The notes beneath the pieces were generated by a model, which saw only the letters and a list, made by a program, of their open reading frames with translations, was not told the origin of the DNA and did not search any database. Below, in pieces: positions 51,646-63,663 of a stretch of DNA of 64,000 nt. The DNA comes from Sycon ciliatum. Lineage: Eukaryota > Porifera > Calcarea > Leucosolenida > Sycettidae. A program made the position numbers and the translations under genes. Positions within the stretch are counted from its first letter, which is position 1, and each line of letters begins with the position of its first letter. The stretch covers positions 15,087,231 to 15,151,230 of the forward strand of contig NC_088655.1 of the NCBI RefSeq assembly GCF_964019385.1, in the 5' to 3' direction.

Positions 51646-51980
51646 AATTTGACGATGTCCATTCTCCAGTCCCACAACGATCACCTTGTCTTAACCCCAC
51701 TGAACTGTACCTTGCTCCCTAGAGCTCTTGAAGCACCTCAGTGCAGAATGTTTTGCGTTAATGTTTCTTTCTTCTCTTCTTTCCTTTTTGCTGCTTTCGT
51801 GGCCCCTTTCTCGCTGATCCAGTGCCTGCACACTACTCTGCCTGGCAGCAGCTCCGATCTAACTTCTCCGTATTGCCCCCCCCCCCTGAAAGCAACGCAG
51901 CTGTTGGTCCATTGCCAACGTTTCCTGCACTAATCTGGCACTTACTCACTCACCCTCACTCACCCCCCCCCCCCCATCTC

Positions 51981-52158
<178 letters not shown>

Positions 52159-52410
52159 ATTGTCTGACTCTCAGGTTCTCACTCTTCACACACAGTCTTT
52201 CTTCTCTCCCTTTCCCCCATGGTGCGTGATGTGGGCCTTGATCCCAAGACCATTGGTCGGGAGAGCACACCTCACCTCACCGGCACAGCTCAATAGCACC
52301 TACACGCCCTTTGTAATCCCCTATGTCTTGATGTTGTTGTTGTTGTCCTCTTCCATTCTATGTAGGCATGTGCACTTTCATAAAAAAATAAAAAATATAT
52401 AATAAAAAAG

Positions 52411-52660
52411 TGGTGGGAGGTGGGTGTTGCAAACACCTACGGATTAATTCTATTTGCCGAAATCTCCGAGTGTCCATGGTCACGAAGAAATAGAGCCCTT
52501 TGTGGCCCCATACATCCATTCTAGTGATCATCCTGCGTTCTCCTGCAGTGCGCTGGCCATGAAACTCAAGGACTCCGGCATCGTCGTTTAACGTGAGCAG
52601 GATATCGTCACTGTTCTGCCATGCTGCTGTACCTTCTGAACTTCCAGGATGACCACCGTG
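52411..52660 (-). CDS. Host coding segment, 3' half, split by BEL insertion
   Basis: On the minus strand one frame is open through the whole stretch: WQNSDDILLTLNDDAGVLEF, HGQRTAGERRMITRMDVWGH, KGLYFFVTM. The pattern (ND-I-x-L-x-L-D..G-x-L-x-F, then YFFV) resembles a SPRY/B30.2-like or other beta-sandwich domain found at the C-terminus of RING/B-box proteins. The frame reads into the LINE tail without a stop of its own. It is continuous in frame with 56723-56850 once the BEL element and one CCGTG copy are ignored. Possibly the last exon of the TRIM-like gene at 57388-58905. Confidence 0.5.
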
Positions 52661-53386
52661 TGTCGCGAATGCGATCGGATTTATTCGTAGTCACGAGCAC
52701 AATGCATGTATATAACCAAGAATTCACAGCTACGTATACATGTATCCTTGTTCAGTGCATGATTTGTACGTTCAATCACTCGCATCCCTTGTCGACACCT
52801 CTTCTTCACTTTGCACTTCGTAACACTTCGTTGCATTTCTAAGGTTCAATTCTGGGCACCCTTTTCTCACCTTGCAATTCGTTGCATTTCTAATGTTTCC
52901 GTTCCGGGCACCCTTTGATTCAGTTTGAACCCATGCACCTTGGCTTGCACACGCACCGACATCCAACACGGACTGTGTGTACGACTATCGGCATCTTTGA
53001 TGGCCTTCACTATCCATTTTCATGCTCACAGTTGGACTCGTTGCACTGTGCGTATCTTTATGTGTCACCTTTTCAGCTACATGCACGTGGAGCTGTTTTA
53101 GTTCCACAACTTGGTGCTCTTCTTGCTTCTCTTTGATTCTTCGCTACTCCTTGGGAGCTTATTTCGATGCGTTTGTATATTTATCGCTTGTATATTTCTG
53201 CTGACGCTGTACGCAAGACACTTTCACGGCACACTACTGCTACAGGCATACACTCCGACTCACCTATATTATCGCTCTCCCCTTGTAAATATTCTTCAGT
53301 CTTGATTCACAAGAAAATTGGGCACTAAGGAAAATATGGTCTGCTTCGAGTGGTTTATGTAAAGGGTATGTCCATGGTTCGCGACA
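52661..53386 (+). repeat. Left LTR of BEL element
   Basis: 726 bp, inverted termini TGTCGCGAA/TTCGCGACA, possible TATA box TATATAA at 52709-52715. Identical to the right LTR in a base-by-base reading. Confidence 0.95.
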
Positions 53387-53389
53387 TTT

Positions 53390-53407
53390 TGGTGCCGAAA
53401 CCCGGGA
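53390..53407 (+). promoter_or_regulatory. Primer-binding site, tRNA-Phe
   Basis: TGGTGCCGAAACCCGGGA, 3 bp after the left LTR, is complementary over 18 nt to the 3' end of animal tRNA-Phe(GAA) including CCA. Confidence 0.85.
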
Positions 53408-53457
53408 GAGTCGAGCGGCGACTCTCCTAGTATAGGAATTTGAACGACCGACGAACC

Positions 53458-55785
53458 ATGGAAAACCAAGCGGCGGTGAGGGGCAAGCGCCAAAAGGCTG
53501 CTCGTCACCACAAGACGATCAAAGATATGGAAACGACAACGGGTAGTTTCCTCTCGGCAATCTCAACGGACATTGAATCGGACCCAGCAGCAGTCAGAGA
53601 GCTATGTCAACACAATTTCCAATTGGACTCGCATCTCGAGGCGCTCGAAATTTCGCTGGAAAAGTATACTGATTTAATTAACGGGTACGAAATAAAAGGG
53701 TCTGACGACCAGGAATTCAAGGAAAATCAAACGGAATGGATCGAACAAATGGATGAATTTATACGTGTAACTAACATTAATTTGGTGTCACTAAAATTCT
53801 TACAAATGGAATGTCAAAAAAAGGATCCGCAACCTGCAGCCACGGCAATGGCGGCAGGAACTACAGCAACTATAATGGATGACGACAAACTCGACAGACT
53901 GCTGTCGGAAATGGTATCAATGAATCAAAGCAATCAGAGCATCATGACAAATTTGACGAATTCTCAGAGTAATGCTAGCAATAAAACTGGTAACACGGTC
54001 AAATTGCCTAAACTGGAATTGTTCACTTTTGATGGTGATGTAATGAAATTTAAGGAATTTCAAGATATGTTTACTGCCACTGTTCACGCAAATAAATCTT
54101 TGTCTGATGTGGAGAAGCTATCTTACCTGAAAACACACGTGAAAGGAAAAGCGCTGGAATGTATCTCTGGTTTGGCCCTGTCAAATTCAAATTACAAGGT
54201 TGCATGGGATTTGCTAATGGATCGGTTTGGGAAAGACCATGTTGTAATCAATGCTCGGTACTTGGCATTAGTCGATTTGGAGAAACCGTCTAGCCGACCT
54301 GAATCATTGCGGAAATTCTTGAATGACGTCGAGGCAAACATCAGAAGTCTAGGTGCGCTACATGAGGACATGTCACAGGCACTATTCATTCCACTGATTA
54401 CCTCCAAATTACCGAAATCGGTTATGTCCCAATTAGAGTTAAAGAAAGGCACTACCACGAAATGGACAGTGCGAAGTCTACGTGAGGCAATGAACCACTA
54501 CGTAGATGCAATGGAAGCAGCGGAAGCTGCAACTACCGGCGGAAACGAACGACAAAGGGATCGAACATACAACCCAACGACACACGTAGCTCACTCAATG
54601 GCAGCAAACACGATAAAAATGGAACGTAAATGCATCTACTGCGGACAATCGCATTTCGCTGATGAGTGTACCAGGTACACAGATGCAGAAACCAGAAAAG
54701 ATCAATTGAATGGACGGTGCTTCATTTGCCTGAAATCTGGACACAGTGCAAGGGCATGTGAGCGCACTAAACCATGCTACTACTGCAAACGCACAACGCA
54801 CCATTGCAGTATCTGTCCAGAGAAATTTGGCACAGGGAATGTGTCATCCCCAATTCAAACAACAATGGGAGTGGCAATCTCAGATCACAAGAAAACGGTT
54901 TTACAAACTGCAGCTACAGAAGTATCAAATGAAAGTGGGACCAAGGAATGCCATGCTCGGATTTTATTCGACACCGGAGCAACTAGATCCTTTATCACTG
55001 AATCCCTATGCCACAAACTGCAATGTAACAAGATTGGCGAGGACACAATCTCAGTGTCAAGCTTTGGTAACGAAAAACGGAAAATCGAAACCATGCCAAG
55101 AGTCAATCTACGAATTGAACAACCAGACAAATCTTGCACGGAGGTCTGCGCAAATGTCACATCAATCCTGTGTCACCCAATTCAACGATTCCCGCTTCCA
55201 AATGATATGAAGTTGCATGACATGCCTCTTGCGGAACCACCTGTACAGGAACCAGAGAAGTGTGACGTGGACATACTGATTGGTGTAGACTACTATCACA
55301 GATTCATAATGGACAGCAGTATTGCACTGCAGAATGGCATGTACATGGTAAAATCAACGTTCGGGTATTTACCATCAGGAAGTACGGAGTATCATGGAAT
55401 TACGGATGATGCAGTACATGTACTCACTACGTTGCCAACGACAAGCCACGATCCAATGGAGGATACTCCTGTCACTGCTATTCTCGTGCAGGGGGAGGGT
55501 CCTGACGGATCACCAGCAGGCATGGACCCGGAACAATTCACGTCTTTCGGGAAACTAGTCAGAGTCACAGCGTACGTACAGAAATTTATTGATAAAATCA
55601 AAAAAAAATCGGTTGGTAATACCATCTCACGTGACGAATACCAACGAGCGGAATCGAAATGGATGCAATTTACACAACCACAACACTGTTTGTCATGTAA
55701 ACAGCACGATGGTGGCCCGTTTCAACTTCCGAAACCCCCTCCGGCTTTTGCCCAAGGAAAGAATAATGGAGTTGCTACTGTATGA
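53458..55785 (+). CDS. BEL/Pao Gag-protease polyprotein fused to integrase stub
   Basis: 775 codons from ATG 53458. Features in order: helical N-terminus; a DUF1759-type Gag block (LFTFDGDVMKFKEF); zinc knuckles CIYCGQSHFADEC and CFICLKSGHSARAC, and a third Cys/His cluster; a retroviral-type aspartic protease of the DUF1758 class with active-site DTGA and flanking ILF/TRSFI; then LIGVDYY. The frame then jumps to the segment DPEQFTSFGKLVRVTAYV and CLSCKQHDGGPFQLPK, which in full-length BEL elements lies after RNase H, at the start of integrase. So a deletion near 55,480-55,530 removed RT and RNase H while keeping the frame. A short frameshifted piece of the integrase start (TGIDYVGPIEF) follows at about 55790-55825. 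Confidence 0.9.
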   Translation: MENQAAVRGKRQKAARHHKTIKDMETTTGSFLSAISTDIESDPAAVRELCQHNFQLDSHLEALEISLEKYTDLINGYEIKGSDDQEFKENQTEWIEQMDEFIRVTNINLVSLKFLQMECQKKDPQPAATAMAAGTTATIMDDDKLDRLLSEMVSMNQSNQSIMTNLTNSQSNASNKTGNTVKLPKLELFTFDGDVMKFKEFQDMFTATVHANKSLSDVEKLSYLKTHVKGKALECISGLALSNSNYKVAWDLLMDRFGKDHVVINARYLALVDLEKPSSRPESLRKFLNDVEANIRSLGALHEDMSQALFIPLITSKLPKSVMSQLELKKGTTTKWTVRSLREAMNHYVDAMEAAEAATTGGNERQRDRTYNPTTHVAHSMAANTIKMERKCIYCGQSHFADECTRYTDAETRKDQLNGRCFICLKSGHSARACERTKPCYYCKRTTHHCSICPEKFGTGNVSSPIQTTMGVAISDHKKTVLQTAATEVSNESGTKECHARILFDTGATRSFITESLCHKLQCNKIGEDTISVSSFGNEKRKIETMPRVNLRIEQPDKSCTEVCANVTSILCHPIQRFPLPNDMKLHDMPLAEPPVQEPEKCDVDILIGVDYYHRFIMDSSIALQNGMYMVKSTFGYLPSGSTEYHGITDDAVHVLTTLPTTSHDPMEDTPVTAILVQGEGPDGSPAGMDPEQFTSFGKLVRVTAYVQKFIDKIKKKSVGNTISRDEYQRAESKWMQFTQPQHCLSCKQHDGGPFQLPKPPPAFAQGKNNGVATV

Positions 55786-55983
55786 GTTCACAGGCATAGA
55801 TTACGTTGGACCTATTGAGTTTTAAATCAAACGAAGGCTCGATGAAATGCAAACCATGATAATTACGAATTCAGTCTGATTACAAATAACTGCTTACACT
55901 CAAATTTCCCTGTCGACACTTCATTCACGGTTTGTATTTGTTCACTCACGCGTATGCTATTTCATAACTATGGTAGTCACTTT

Positions 55984-55996
55984 CAGCGGGCGGGAG
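55984..55996 (+). promoter_or_regulatory. Polypurine tract candidate
   Basis: CAGCGGGCGGGAG directly before the right LTR, in the usual position for plus-strand priming. Confidence 0.6.
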
Positions 55997-56722
55997 TGTC
56001 GCGAATGCGATCGGATTTATTCGTAGTCACGAGCACAATGCATGTATATAACCAAGAATTCACAGCTACGTATACATGTATCCTTGTTCAGTGCATGATT
56101 TGTACGTTCAATCACTCGCATCCCTTGTCGACACCTCTTCTTCACTTTGCACTTCGTAACACTTCGTTGCATTTCTAAGGTTCAATTCTGGGCACCCTTT
56201 TCTCACCTTGCAATTCGTTGCATTTCTAATGTTTCCGTTCCGGGCACCCTTTGATTCAGTTTGAACCCATGCACCTTGGCTTGCACACGCACCGACATCC
56301 AACACGGACTGTGTGTACGACTATCGGCATCTTTGATGGCCTTCACTATCCATTTTCATGCTCACAGTTGGACTCGTTGCACTGTGCGTATCTTTATGTG
56401 TCACCTTTTCAGCTACATGCACGTGGAGCTGTTTTAGTTCCACAACTTGGTGCTCTTCTTGCTTCTCTTTGATTCTTCGCTACTCCTTGGGAGCTTATTT
56501 CGATGCGTTTGTATATTTATCGCTTGTATATTTCTGCTGACGCTGTACGCAAGACACTTTCACGGCACACTACTGCTACAGGCATACACTCCGACTCACC
56601 TATATTATCGCTCTCCCCTTGTAAATATTCTTCAGTCTTGATTCACAAGAAAATTGGGCACTAAGGAAAATATGGTCTGCTTCGAGTGGTTTATGTAAAG
56701 GGTATGTCCATGGTTCGCGACA
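55997..56722 (+). repeat. Right LTR of BEL element
   Basis: 726 bp, identical to the left LTR; preceded by a purine-rich tract. Confidence 0.95.
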
Positions 56723-56850
56723 CCGTGCCTGCCGAAAGCCGCGTGATTCCCGGTACTTTTCCAACCAGCGCCATACTCAGCGTGGCACAGGCCACCATCA
56801 TTGGGAATGCCACTCTCAGGTAGCACGCATGTACATGTAGCTACGCCCAG
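56723..56850 (-). CDS. Host coding segment, 5' half, split by BEL insertion
   Basis: Minus-strand frame SGIPNDGGLCHAEYGAGWKS followed by TGNHAAFGRHG reaches the insertion point in the phase that continues into 52660. The 5' boundary (splice acceptor) is uncertain; AG/CTACATG near 56841 or CTAG/CATGATG near 56868 are candidates. Confidence 0.45.
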
Positions 56851-56937
56851 ATGATGAGCATCATGCTAGAGTCCAGTTGATGTCCGTGTACTATCACAAT
56901 CACATGCCAAGCGTGTGTACCACTTGTGAACGCCCTA

Positions 56938-57260
56938 CAGTCCATTCATTGGAAACTGGCACCCTAACTTTTTGGTGTCTCTCTCACATAGTTGTAGATA
57001 TCGTGAAAACAACAGTACATCCTGCATTGTGTGACCCATGCAATTACTCCTTGCCACATTTGAGGCCAGAAAAGTCCAAGAACAGGGAAATAGAAATTCA
57101 GCCAGGTTTTACAAAATTAGGACAGGTATGCCATGGCAAAATGTATGGAGAAGCAGATCCAAAACCCAGATTTTTGAGATTTAAAGTGGGTTTTTGATCC
57201 TCAATTCGGCCCAAATCCGACTTTCAAAAGCCAGCGGGCCAGTTTCCGATGAATGGACTG
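56938..57260. mobile_element. TA-flanked MITE, CAGTCCATTCATTGG ends
   Basis: About 323 bp with inverted ends CAGTCCATTCATTGGAAACT / complement of AGTTTCCGATGAATGGACTG, TA on each side. It sits between the TRIM-like ORF and its possible last exon. Confidence 0.7.
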
Positions 57261-57387
57261 TAGAGCTAGAGTGCCATACACATGTGCATTGGCATAACTT
57301 CCCTGTACGGATCCATTGAATCCGGCTATGGCGTCGATAGTTTCGGGCACAGTCGTTTCGCTTGAGCACCGCGCTGACGGTCCAACC

Positions 57388-58905
57388 TCAAATGTGTAAA
57401 CACACCTGGACAGGAATGGATCGGCACAGATTTGCCACTTTCACCTGTAGGGTGTGATCTCCTGCTTGCTCTGGCAACACTGTAGCGCACAGTACAATGT
57501 CAGAAGAAGATGTTCTGTTGTCCATAGCCAGGGGAACAGGACATTGTGAACCAGATGCCGATATCAGCGAGGCACTAAACTGTTGTTGGATACTACGGCT
57601 GATTACAGCAGAGTCTCTGCTACACGGGATGGTCAGTGTGACATCAAAAAACTTGTCCTGGGTGAATTGAAGTGGATATTTGTTGGATATTTGATCTAAA
57701 TACATGCCAGGGTCTTCAATAACCCGTACAGCTGACTGGACACTGGTGTTGACCTCTTCCATTACTGTTTTCATGGTGACGGCCTTGAGTGTCGGCCGTA
57801 GTTCTGTGGACTGCTTCTCCTTCTCCAGGTCAGATTTGAATGACTCTAGTTTGCTCTGCACCAGTGCTCCCAGCTGTATGACATCACCACCGCAGCATTC
57901 AGACTGGCATAGATACGTTGCAAGATCTGTAGCCATGCTCTGCATCTCTTCCATCTGGGTGAGGCGTTGCACCTTCTCTTCCAGTGGCCGCTGCTGTTTC
58001 CATCTTAGCTTATCCACTTCATCCAGTAGGTCTGTCTCCCTTTTTTTCACCAGTTTCCGTATGTTTTCAAATGCGTCTGTAATCTGCTGAGATGCAGTTG
58101 TAGCCTCATCATTCACAGTTGAAATCTCCTCAGACAGTCCAGTCATCATGCATTCCAGGGTGCCAGCTATGCCAAGACTTGGCTCAGCTGACACCCATAG
58201 TGGTGAATACCTTCCTGAAAATGAGGCGCTGGCTGTAGAGTCAGCTGCACTGGTTTCCACCTCTTTCTGCAGAGCTGCTCTTTGCTCACTGGCCATTTCT
58301 GCCAAGGGAACAATGCTGTGCTGTTGGTGTCCTTTCACAAGACATTGTTCACAAACTGGCTTGTGACAAGTCTTGCATCCACTGGACAATCCATGCCTTC
58401 CATGCAATGGACATGGTCTTTCTCTGGTCTGGCCAATTCCTGCACTGTCTTGGGCGATGGCCAGGGTGGACAATGGCTTCACGTCATGCTGACGGAATAC
58501 TCGAATGGTGCTGTGCTCCTCAACGTGCTCGTCACAGAGGCGGGCTCCATCGCAGTCACTGCACAAATGTGAAGCGACCCGTTTCACGCCACCATCCTCG
58601 CAGAAGTCGCAGAATTCCGCAACAGCAGCATTTCCAGGAGTAGATTCGCTGCTCCGCGCGCCTTGCACGTTACCAACACGCTGGCTAGGTATCAACTGTT
58701 TACTGAGATCCACAGACGGGTACCTTGGTGGTGTTTCTACCTTGCAAACTGCACACTCGATACTGCCTTCAGGTGTGATGTGCTCCCGCACGCAGCTCAC
58801 GCAAATAACGTGAAGACAATTCAGATATCTGCCTTCCCTTGGATTTTCGATATAACAGAATACGCAGCACTTTGCTCCACGCCGCGGAACGGCTGCAGTG
58901 GCCAT
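57388..58905 (-). CDS. TRIM-type RING/B-box/filamin protein (putative E3 ubiquitin ligase)
   Basis: 505 codons from an ATG with good context (ACAATGG). RING finger at 13-54 (Cys14, Cys17, Cys30, His32, Cys35, Cys38, Cys51, Cys54). Two B-boxes at about 95-140 (CDFCEDGG...LCDEH) and 165-205 (CPLHGR...CEQCLVKGH). A coiled coil spans about 205-370 and a filamin-type repeat about 400-500 (GDHTLQVKVANL near the end). The RING-BB-BB-CC-filamin order without NHL repeats resembles TRIM45. Such proteins transfer ubiquitin to partners bound by the C-terminal domain; the substrate is unknown. The ORF ends at TGA 57388, but CCAG/GTGTGT at 57405 is a plausible splice donor, and a further exon may lie at 52411-56850, where a BEL element is inserted. 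Confidence 0.88.
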   Translation of the reverse strand: MATAAVPRRGAKCCVFCYIENPREGRYLNCLHVICVSCVREHITPEGSIECAVCKVETPPRYPSVDLSKQLIPSQRVGNVQGARSSESTPGNAAVAEFCDFCEDGGVKRVASHLCSDCDGARLCDEHVEEHSTIRVFRQHDVKPLSTLAIAQDSAGIGQTRERPCPLHGRHGLSSGCKTCHKPVCEQCLVKGHQQHSIVPLAEMASEQRAALQKEVETSAADSTASASFSGRYSPLWVSAEPSLGIAGTLECMMTGLSEEISTVNDEATTASQQITDAFENIRKLVKKRETDLLDEVDKLRWKQQRPLEEKVQRLTQMEEMQSMATDLATYLCQSECCGGDVIQLGALVQSKLESFKSDLEKEKQSTELRPTLKAVTMKTVMEEVNTSVQSAVRVIEDPGMYLDQISNKYPLQFTQDKFFDVTLTIPCSRDSAVISRSIQQQFSASLISASGSQCPVPLAMDNRTSSSDIVLCATVLPEQAGDHTLQVKVANLCRSIPVQVCLHI

Positions 58906-59294
58906 TGTGCTCTACACTGACTACAGTTCCCGTGTCCGTGAGCCGATATCGCGATGTGCGACTTGAATCATGGATTTCGCCTTTGCAATGGAGTAGATTC
59001 TACTAGTAGTAGTAGCCTGCATGGCGCATGCTCCGGCGATTATGATAAATGTACGGTTACAGTCATTATTGTTTGCGGCAGCTCAGGGTGTCGGGTTTTC
59101 ACAATTCCCTGGTTTGGTGTCCCAAGCCAGGCTAGGCCCTGACATCACATCCATGTACAATGTAATACATGATCGCCGGAGCATGCCCCATACTAGTATT
59201 ACAAGTCATGCATTGTAGGTCTACACTACAGGCAACTAAGACTAAAAAAAGAGTAAGACTTCATTGCAAGGGCGAAAATGCGTGGTTCAACAAA

Positions 59295-59470
59295 ACATTG
59301 TAACATGGAAAAATGTGGGCACAAGCTGTCTTTCATGCCGTGGGATACGATGTCTCAGCACTCCTAGTCAGTTTTGTGCTAGATTGTGCACGTCTGACTG
59401 TTCAAAATCTGGTTTAGTTGGTGGACTCGATCGCGTAACTTGTGCCCACATTTTTCCATGTTACAATATT
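59295..59470. mobile_element. MITE with ATTGTAACATGG ends
   Basis: 176 bp; inverted ends of about 30 bp (ATTGTAACATGGAAAAATGT... and complement) differ by one base. Confidence 0.75.
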
Positions 59471-60029
59471 CTATTGTTATTTTTTAGGCAGCTGACTGGG
59501 CGCTTGAGTCATACACTGCAAAATGACACAATGGCAATGTTATGTCATCACGACGACATGATCGTCATTGTTGAAGTCCTTCGCAAATTCGCTGCTCTGT
59601 GTGCTGCTTTATCAGTGCAATCACGATGTTAGGCAGGGTGGCTTGGGTTTTGTTTCGTTGTCAAGCTTCAGCTTACAAGAAAGTCGCTTCGGGCACAGGC
59701 TTGGGCAGGTCACAACACAAGGAATCTGTGCAGACTCCTGCATCATCCTGAATCATGGTAGGTGCTGGAGCAGAGTGCTACCTGTTCAACGGAGTACTAG
59801 TTACGTTAGTACAAGTCATGTCTGAACGGTCAGAAGATCTAGGCACCATGCCGGGTGTAACAGGGCGGAGGACACAGGAGCACTGTTCTAGACTGCACCG
59901 CTCCTCACCGACACGGTGCCGACCTCATTGAACTAAGAAGGCTTTGAGTTTGGCCAGCCCAGCAAGTGCTCTGCGTCCAGTATTGCGGTCAGCATTGACG
60001 TGGCCATACCAAGAGTAACAAGTTACATA

Positions 60030-60210
60030 CAGTAAAACCTGGTGTAAGCGACCTCTGGGTTTAGCGACCACCTGCTCTTAACGACCGTTTTTCCATGCAC
60101 CGACAGTTCTACACAGACACTGTTGGACCTGGTTCTAAAGACTACCTGGCTTTAACGACCGCTTTTGCTTGCACCGTGGGGTGGTCGCTTAATTAAACCA
60201 GGTTTTACTG
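60030..60210. mobile_element. CAGTAAAACCTG MITE, copy
   Basis: 181 bp, TA-flanked, ends CAGTAAAACCTGGTGTAAGC and AAACCAGGTTTTACTG; very close to the copy at 33304-33470. Confidence 0.8.
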
Positions 60211-60271
60211 TAGTAGGCTACGGCCAACTGTGACCACGTAACGTTTCTACGACTCAGACGTGTTTGATCAG

Positions 60272-60615
60272 CAATAGGGCTTGAAAGTGATGACGTCAAA
60301 ACGGCCAGGGAGTAGTAAGTTGACATCAGATTTCTATTTTTGGATCCACTAAGGTGTGACTTTGCTATTGCCTAAGTATGTGGGTGCATAACAACCCACT
60401 CATGTCGCATGCAGGTGTGACTTTTATTTCGCCACCAGTTGTAACCCCACCCCCAGTAGCCAAATCAGTCAGTTTCACTGGCTACATCACCATGCTGTGG
60501 GTAAGACCGCTTGAAATGTGCTTGGATCCATACAAAAACTGGATCCAGGTGGATCCAGTTTTTGAATTTTTGAAATTGTTGCTATGCTGTGACGTAGCAC
60601 TTTCAAGCCCTATTG
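60272..60615. mobile_element. MITE with CAATAGGGCTTGAAAGTG ends
   Basis: 344 bp between inverted ends of about 18-25 bp that both lead into a TGACGT motif. The interior contains short GGATCCA repeats. Confidence 0.7.
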
Positions 60616-61514
60616 TGCATAATCATTTGAAACGCACGACTGCGTCACCATGGAAATTCAAGTTCAGACGTGATTTTGGTTACAGTCCGAATCGCCTATT
60701 TGGGTTCTTAATTTTTTTTACCCATACCATGAGGGGGAGTGTACTCTTGGCCATACTAATCATTTTCTCCTCCTACTCAACATAACATGGGTTCATCATC
60801 AGATTCTCTTCAATAATGGCTCAGCGAAGCATGGCTCGTTACCGTAGGCTTACCTGTAGCTTCAAAAAACATGTACATGACTGTACATGCACAATGTACT
60901 TGGCTCGGACTCAGCTGAACAGGATTCTGCTTTCTTCTCATTAGTTCGCGAGCATGCCTCATCGCTCCCATTAAGCCGCCGAGACAGCTTGGAAGATAGA
61001 ATTCACCCAATCTGCACCAGGCTACTACTCCGATTTCATGCCTACGACAAGACTGCAGTACTGGGTGAACGGTCAAAGAGACGAGTGACATTTTCGTCGC
61101 TAGCCAGGTCGAGGTGGTCAACTCATGTGCGGTTCCACCACTTGATTTTCTCGGCACTGAACACAGTCGACAAGTGAACGGTGCGCGGAGCCTGAAATGC
61201 AGTCCACAATGTTCCGCCCGCACCAGCAAACCTGGTGGTAGTACTAGGTGGCACGCGTGGCACCCACACCGGTGCACGAAAACGGCAGAGAGGCGGGCTC
61301 AGGTGGTCCTCGTCCATGACATGGCATGTGGATGGACTACGTCGTTTTCTCTTATTTCAGCAGTTCTGCGGGTATGGGGATGCTGGGAAATCAGTAATGC
61401 ATGCAGGTCTGAATTTGGGCCGCTCTTTCAAAACGACAATATTACCACCAGTCCACAACTTCAGAGTTCGAGCCCCCAACTATCACTAATCGGCAATTAC
61501 TGTAGATGTATTAT

Positions 61515-61817
61515 CAAGAGTAGATAAACAAGAGTGTGCAACTCCGGATCTCTCCTGCACAATCTGCAGATACCCCGCGCCCACGGCGGAATTTTTTGTT
61601 TACGTCACCTTTTTTCAGAGAAACGCGGCTTTGCCGCAGAGCAGTGTGAGAGCACGTGCTGGGCACCGACCTTGTAGTGTAAAGCCCAGCCAAGTGCACG
61701 AGGGAAAACTCTCCAAAAGGCTCGCAGCGCGTGCGTCGTCGAAAAGATTACGTCAACAAAAAATTCCGCCGTGGGCCAATCCATCCGGAGTTGCACACTC
61801 TTGTTTATCTACTCTTG
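61515..61817. mobile_element. MITE with 35-bp perfect TIRs
   Basis: 303 bp; ends CAAGAGTAGATAAACAAGAG... repeated inverted without mismatch, plus an inner inverted pair (CCACGGCGGAATTTTTTGTT and complement). No ORF. Confidence 0.8.
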
Positions 61818-62761
61818 GTATTATGTATAACACTTTATGTCAAGGATTCATGTCGGCATCAGCTACCGTGTAGACAGGAAATAGCAAATCCCCTCCCCCA
61901 AAGTGCCGTCGAAGTGTCGACACGGTTTTCAACCAGTCGAGGGCACTGAAATGTCGCTCTCCGAAATGGGTTTTTGGCGTACTGTCCAAGAACCCTTCAC
62001 TGGTTGGCCATGCCTACAGGCACAAGACACTTCACTTCAAGGAGTAGAATCTGATATACATGCAGCACTGTCAGGCACATGTGGCATGCATGGCATGCAT
62101 GCATTCGTTTTCTCCCCAATTGTCTTTCCTCAGGGTTGTAGCTAAGGGACTTTTCAGGAATTGACCGAAGAATGTCTTAGATCAACCTGACCTCTTTGTC
62201 GGCTGCGCTCCCTGCTGCTGGCGGCCTGAAATATTGTGAAGCATTGACGACTAAACATTGAAACCAATTTACTGTTTACAGTGGATGAAAGTCTAAAGAG
62301 AAATGGCTGCGAACTGCACAGCATTGTTTCCAAGTATGACAATAACTATTATTCTTCGCCGAATTTGGGATAAACTCGTACAACGCAATTTAACGTAATT
62401 TAAGCTGCAGTTTACACATAAGTATTCAACAAACCACCTGAAATACAAGTTGATGAATTGATCCAACAAGTTTAAGCCTGGTATTTCACCACACACAGCT
62501 TGTTACAATCAGTGAGCAATTCGTAAACCACTGCCTGGTTGACATGACTTTGCTGAGCAAGTAAGCATTGAGACCGGATTCTAATTTTTCCTATTAAATT
62601 TCTCTTGCACAACACCCGCCCCCCCCCTCTCTCTCCCTTGGTGTGCATGTCTCACTCTTCCCCTCTCTCCCCCTCGGTGTGCATGTCTCACTCTTCCCCT
62701 CTCTCTCCCTCCCTCCGGCTCTTTCTTTCTGTCTCTCTTTCCGTCTCTGTCTCTGCCTGTC

Positions 62762-63663
<902 letters not shown>

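Larger units (their letters stand above)
52661..56722 (+). mobile_element. BEL/Pao-type LTR retrotransposon, internally deleted
   Basis: 4,062 bp with two identical 726-bp LTRs (52661-53386, 55997-56722), each starting TGTCGCGAA and ending TTCGCGACA. Flanked by 5-bp target duplications CCGTG (52656-52660 and 56723-56727). A primer-binding site for tRNA-Phe follows the left LTR. The 2.6-kb interior codes for gag and protease and a stub of integrase; reverse transcriptase and RNase H are missing. Identical LTRs mean a recent insertion, which therefore used enzymes from another copy. Confidence 0.93.
58906..62761. other. Intergenic stretch with MITEs, no gene recognised
   Basis: Apart from four inverted-repeat elements listed separately I see no supported coding region. 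Open frames on both strands are short and lack domains. Confidence 0.6.

Noticed and set aside
52621-53305. Short ORFs duplicated at 52.6-53.3 and 55.9-56.6 kb
   Set aside because: They lie inside the two identical LTRs and are not conserved genes.
62154-62234. Exon-like minus-strand segment, acceptor ATTTCAG/GCCGCC, frame to TGA
   Set aside because: Single short segment with no partner exon or recognised domain; splice-like signals of this quality occur by chance.
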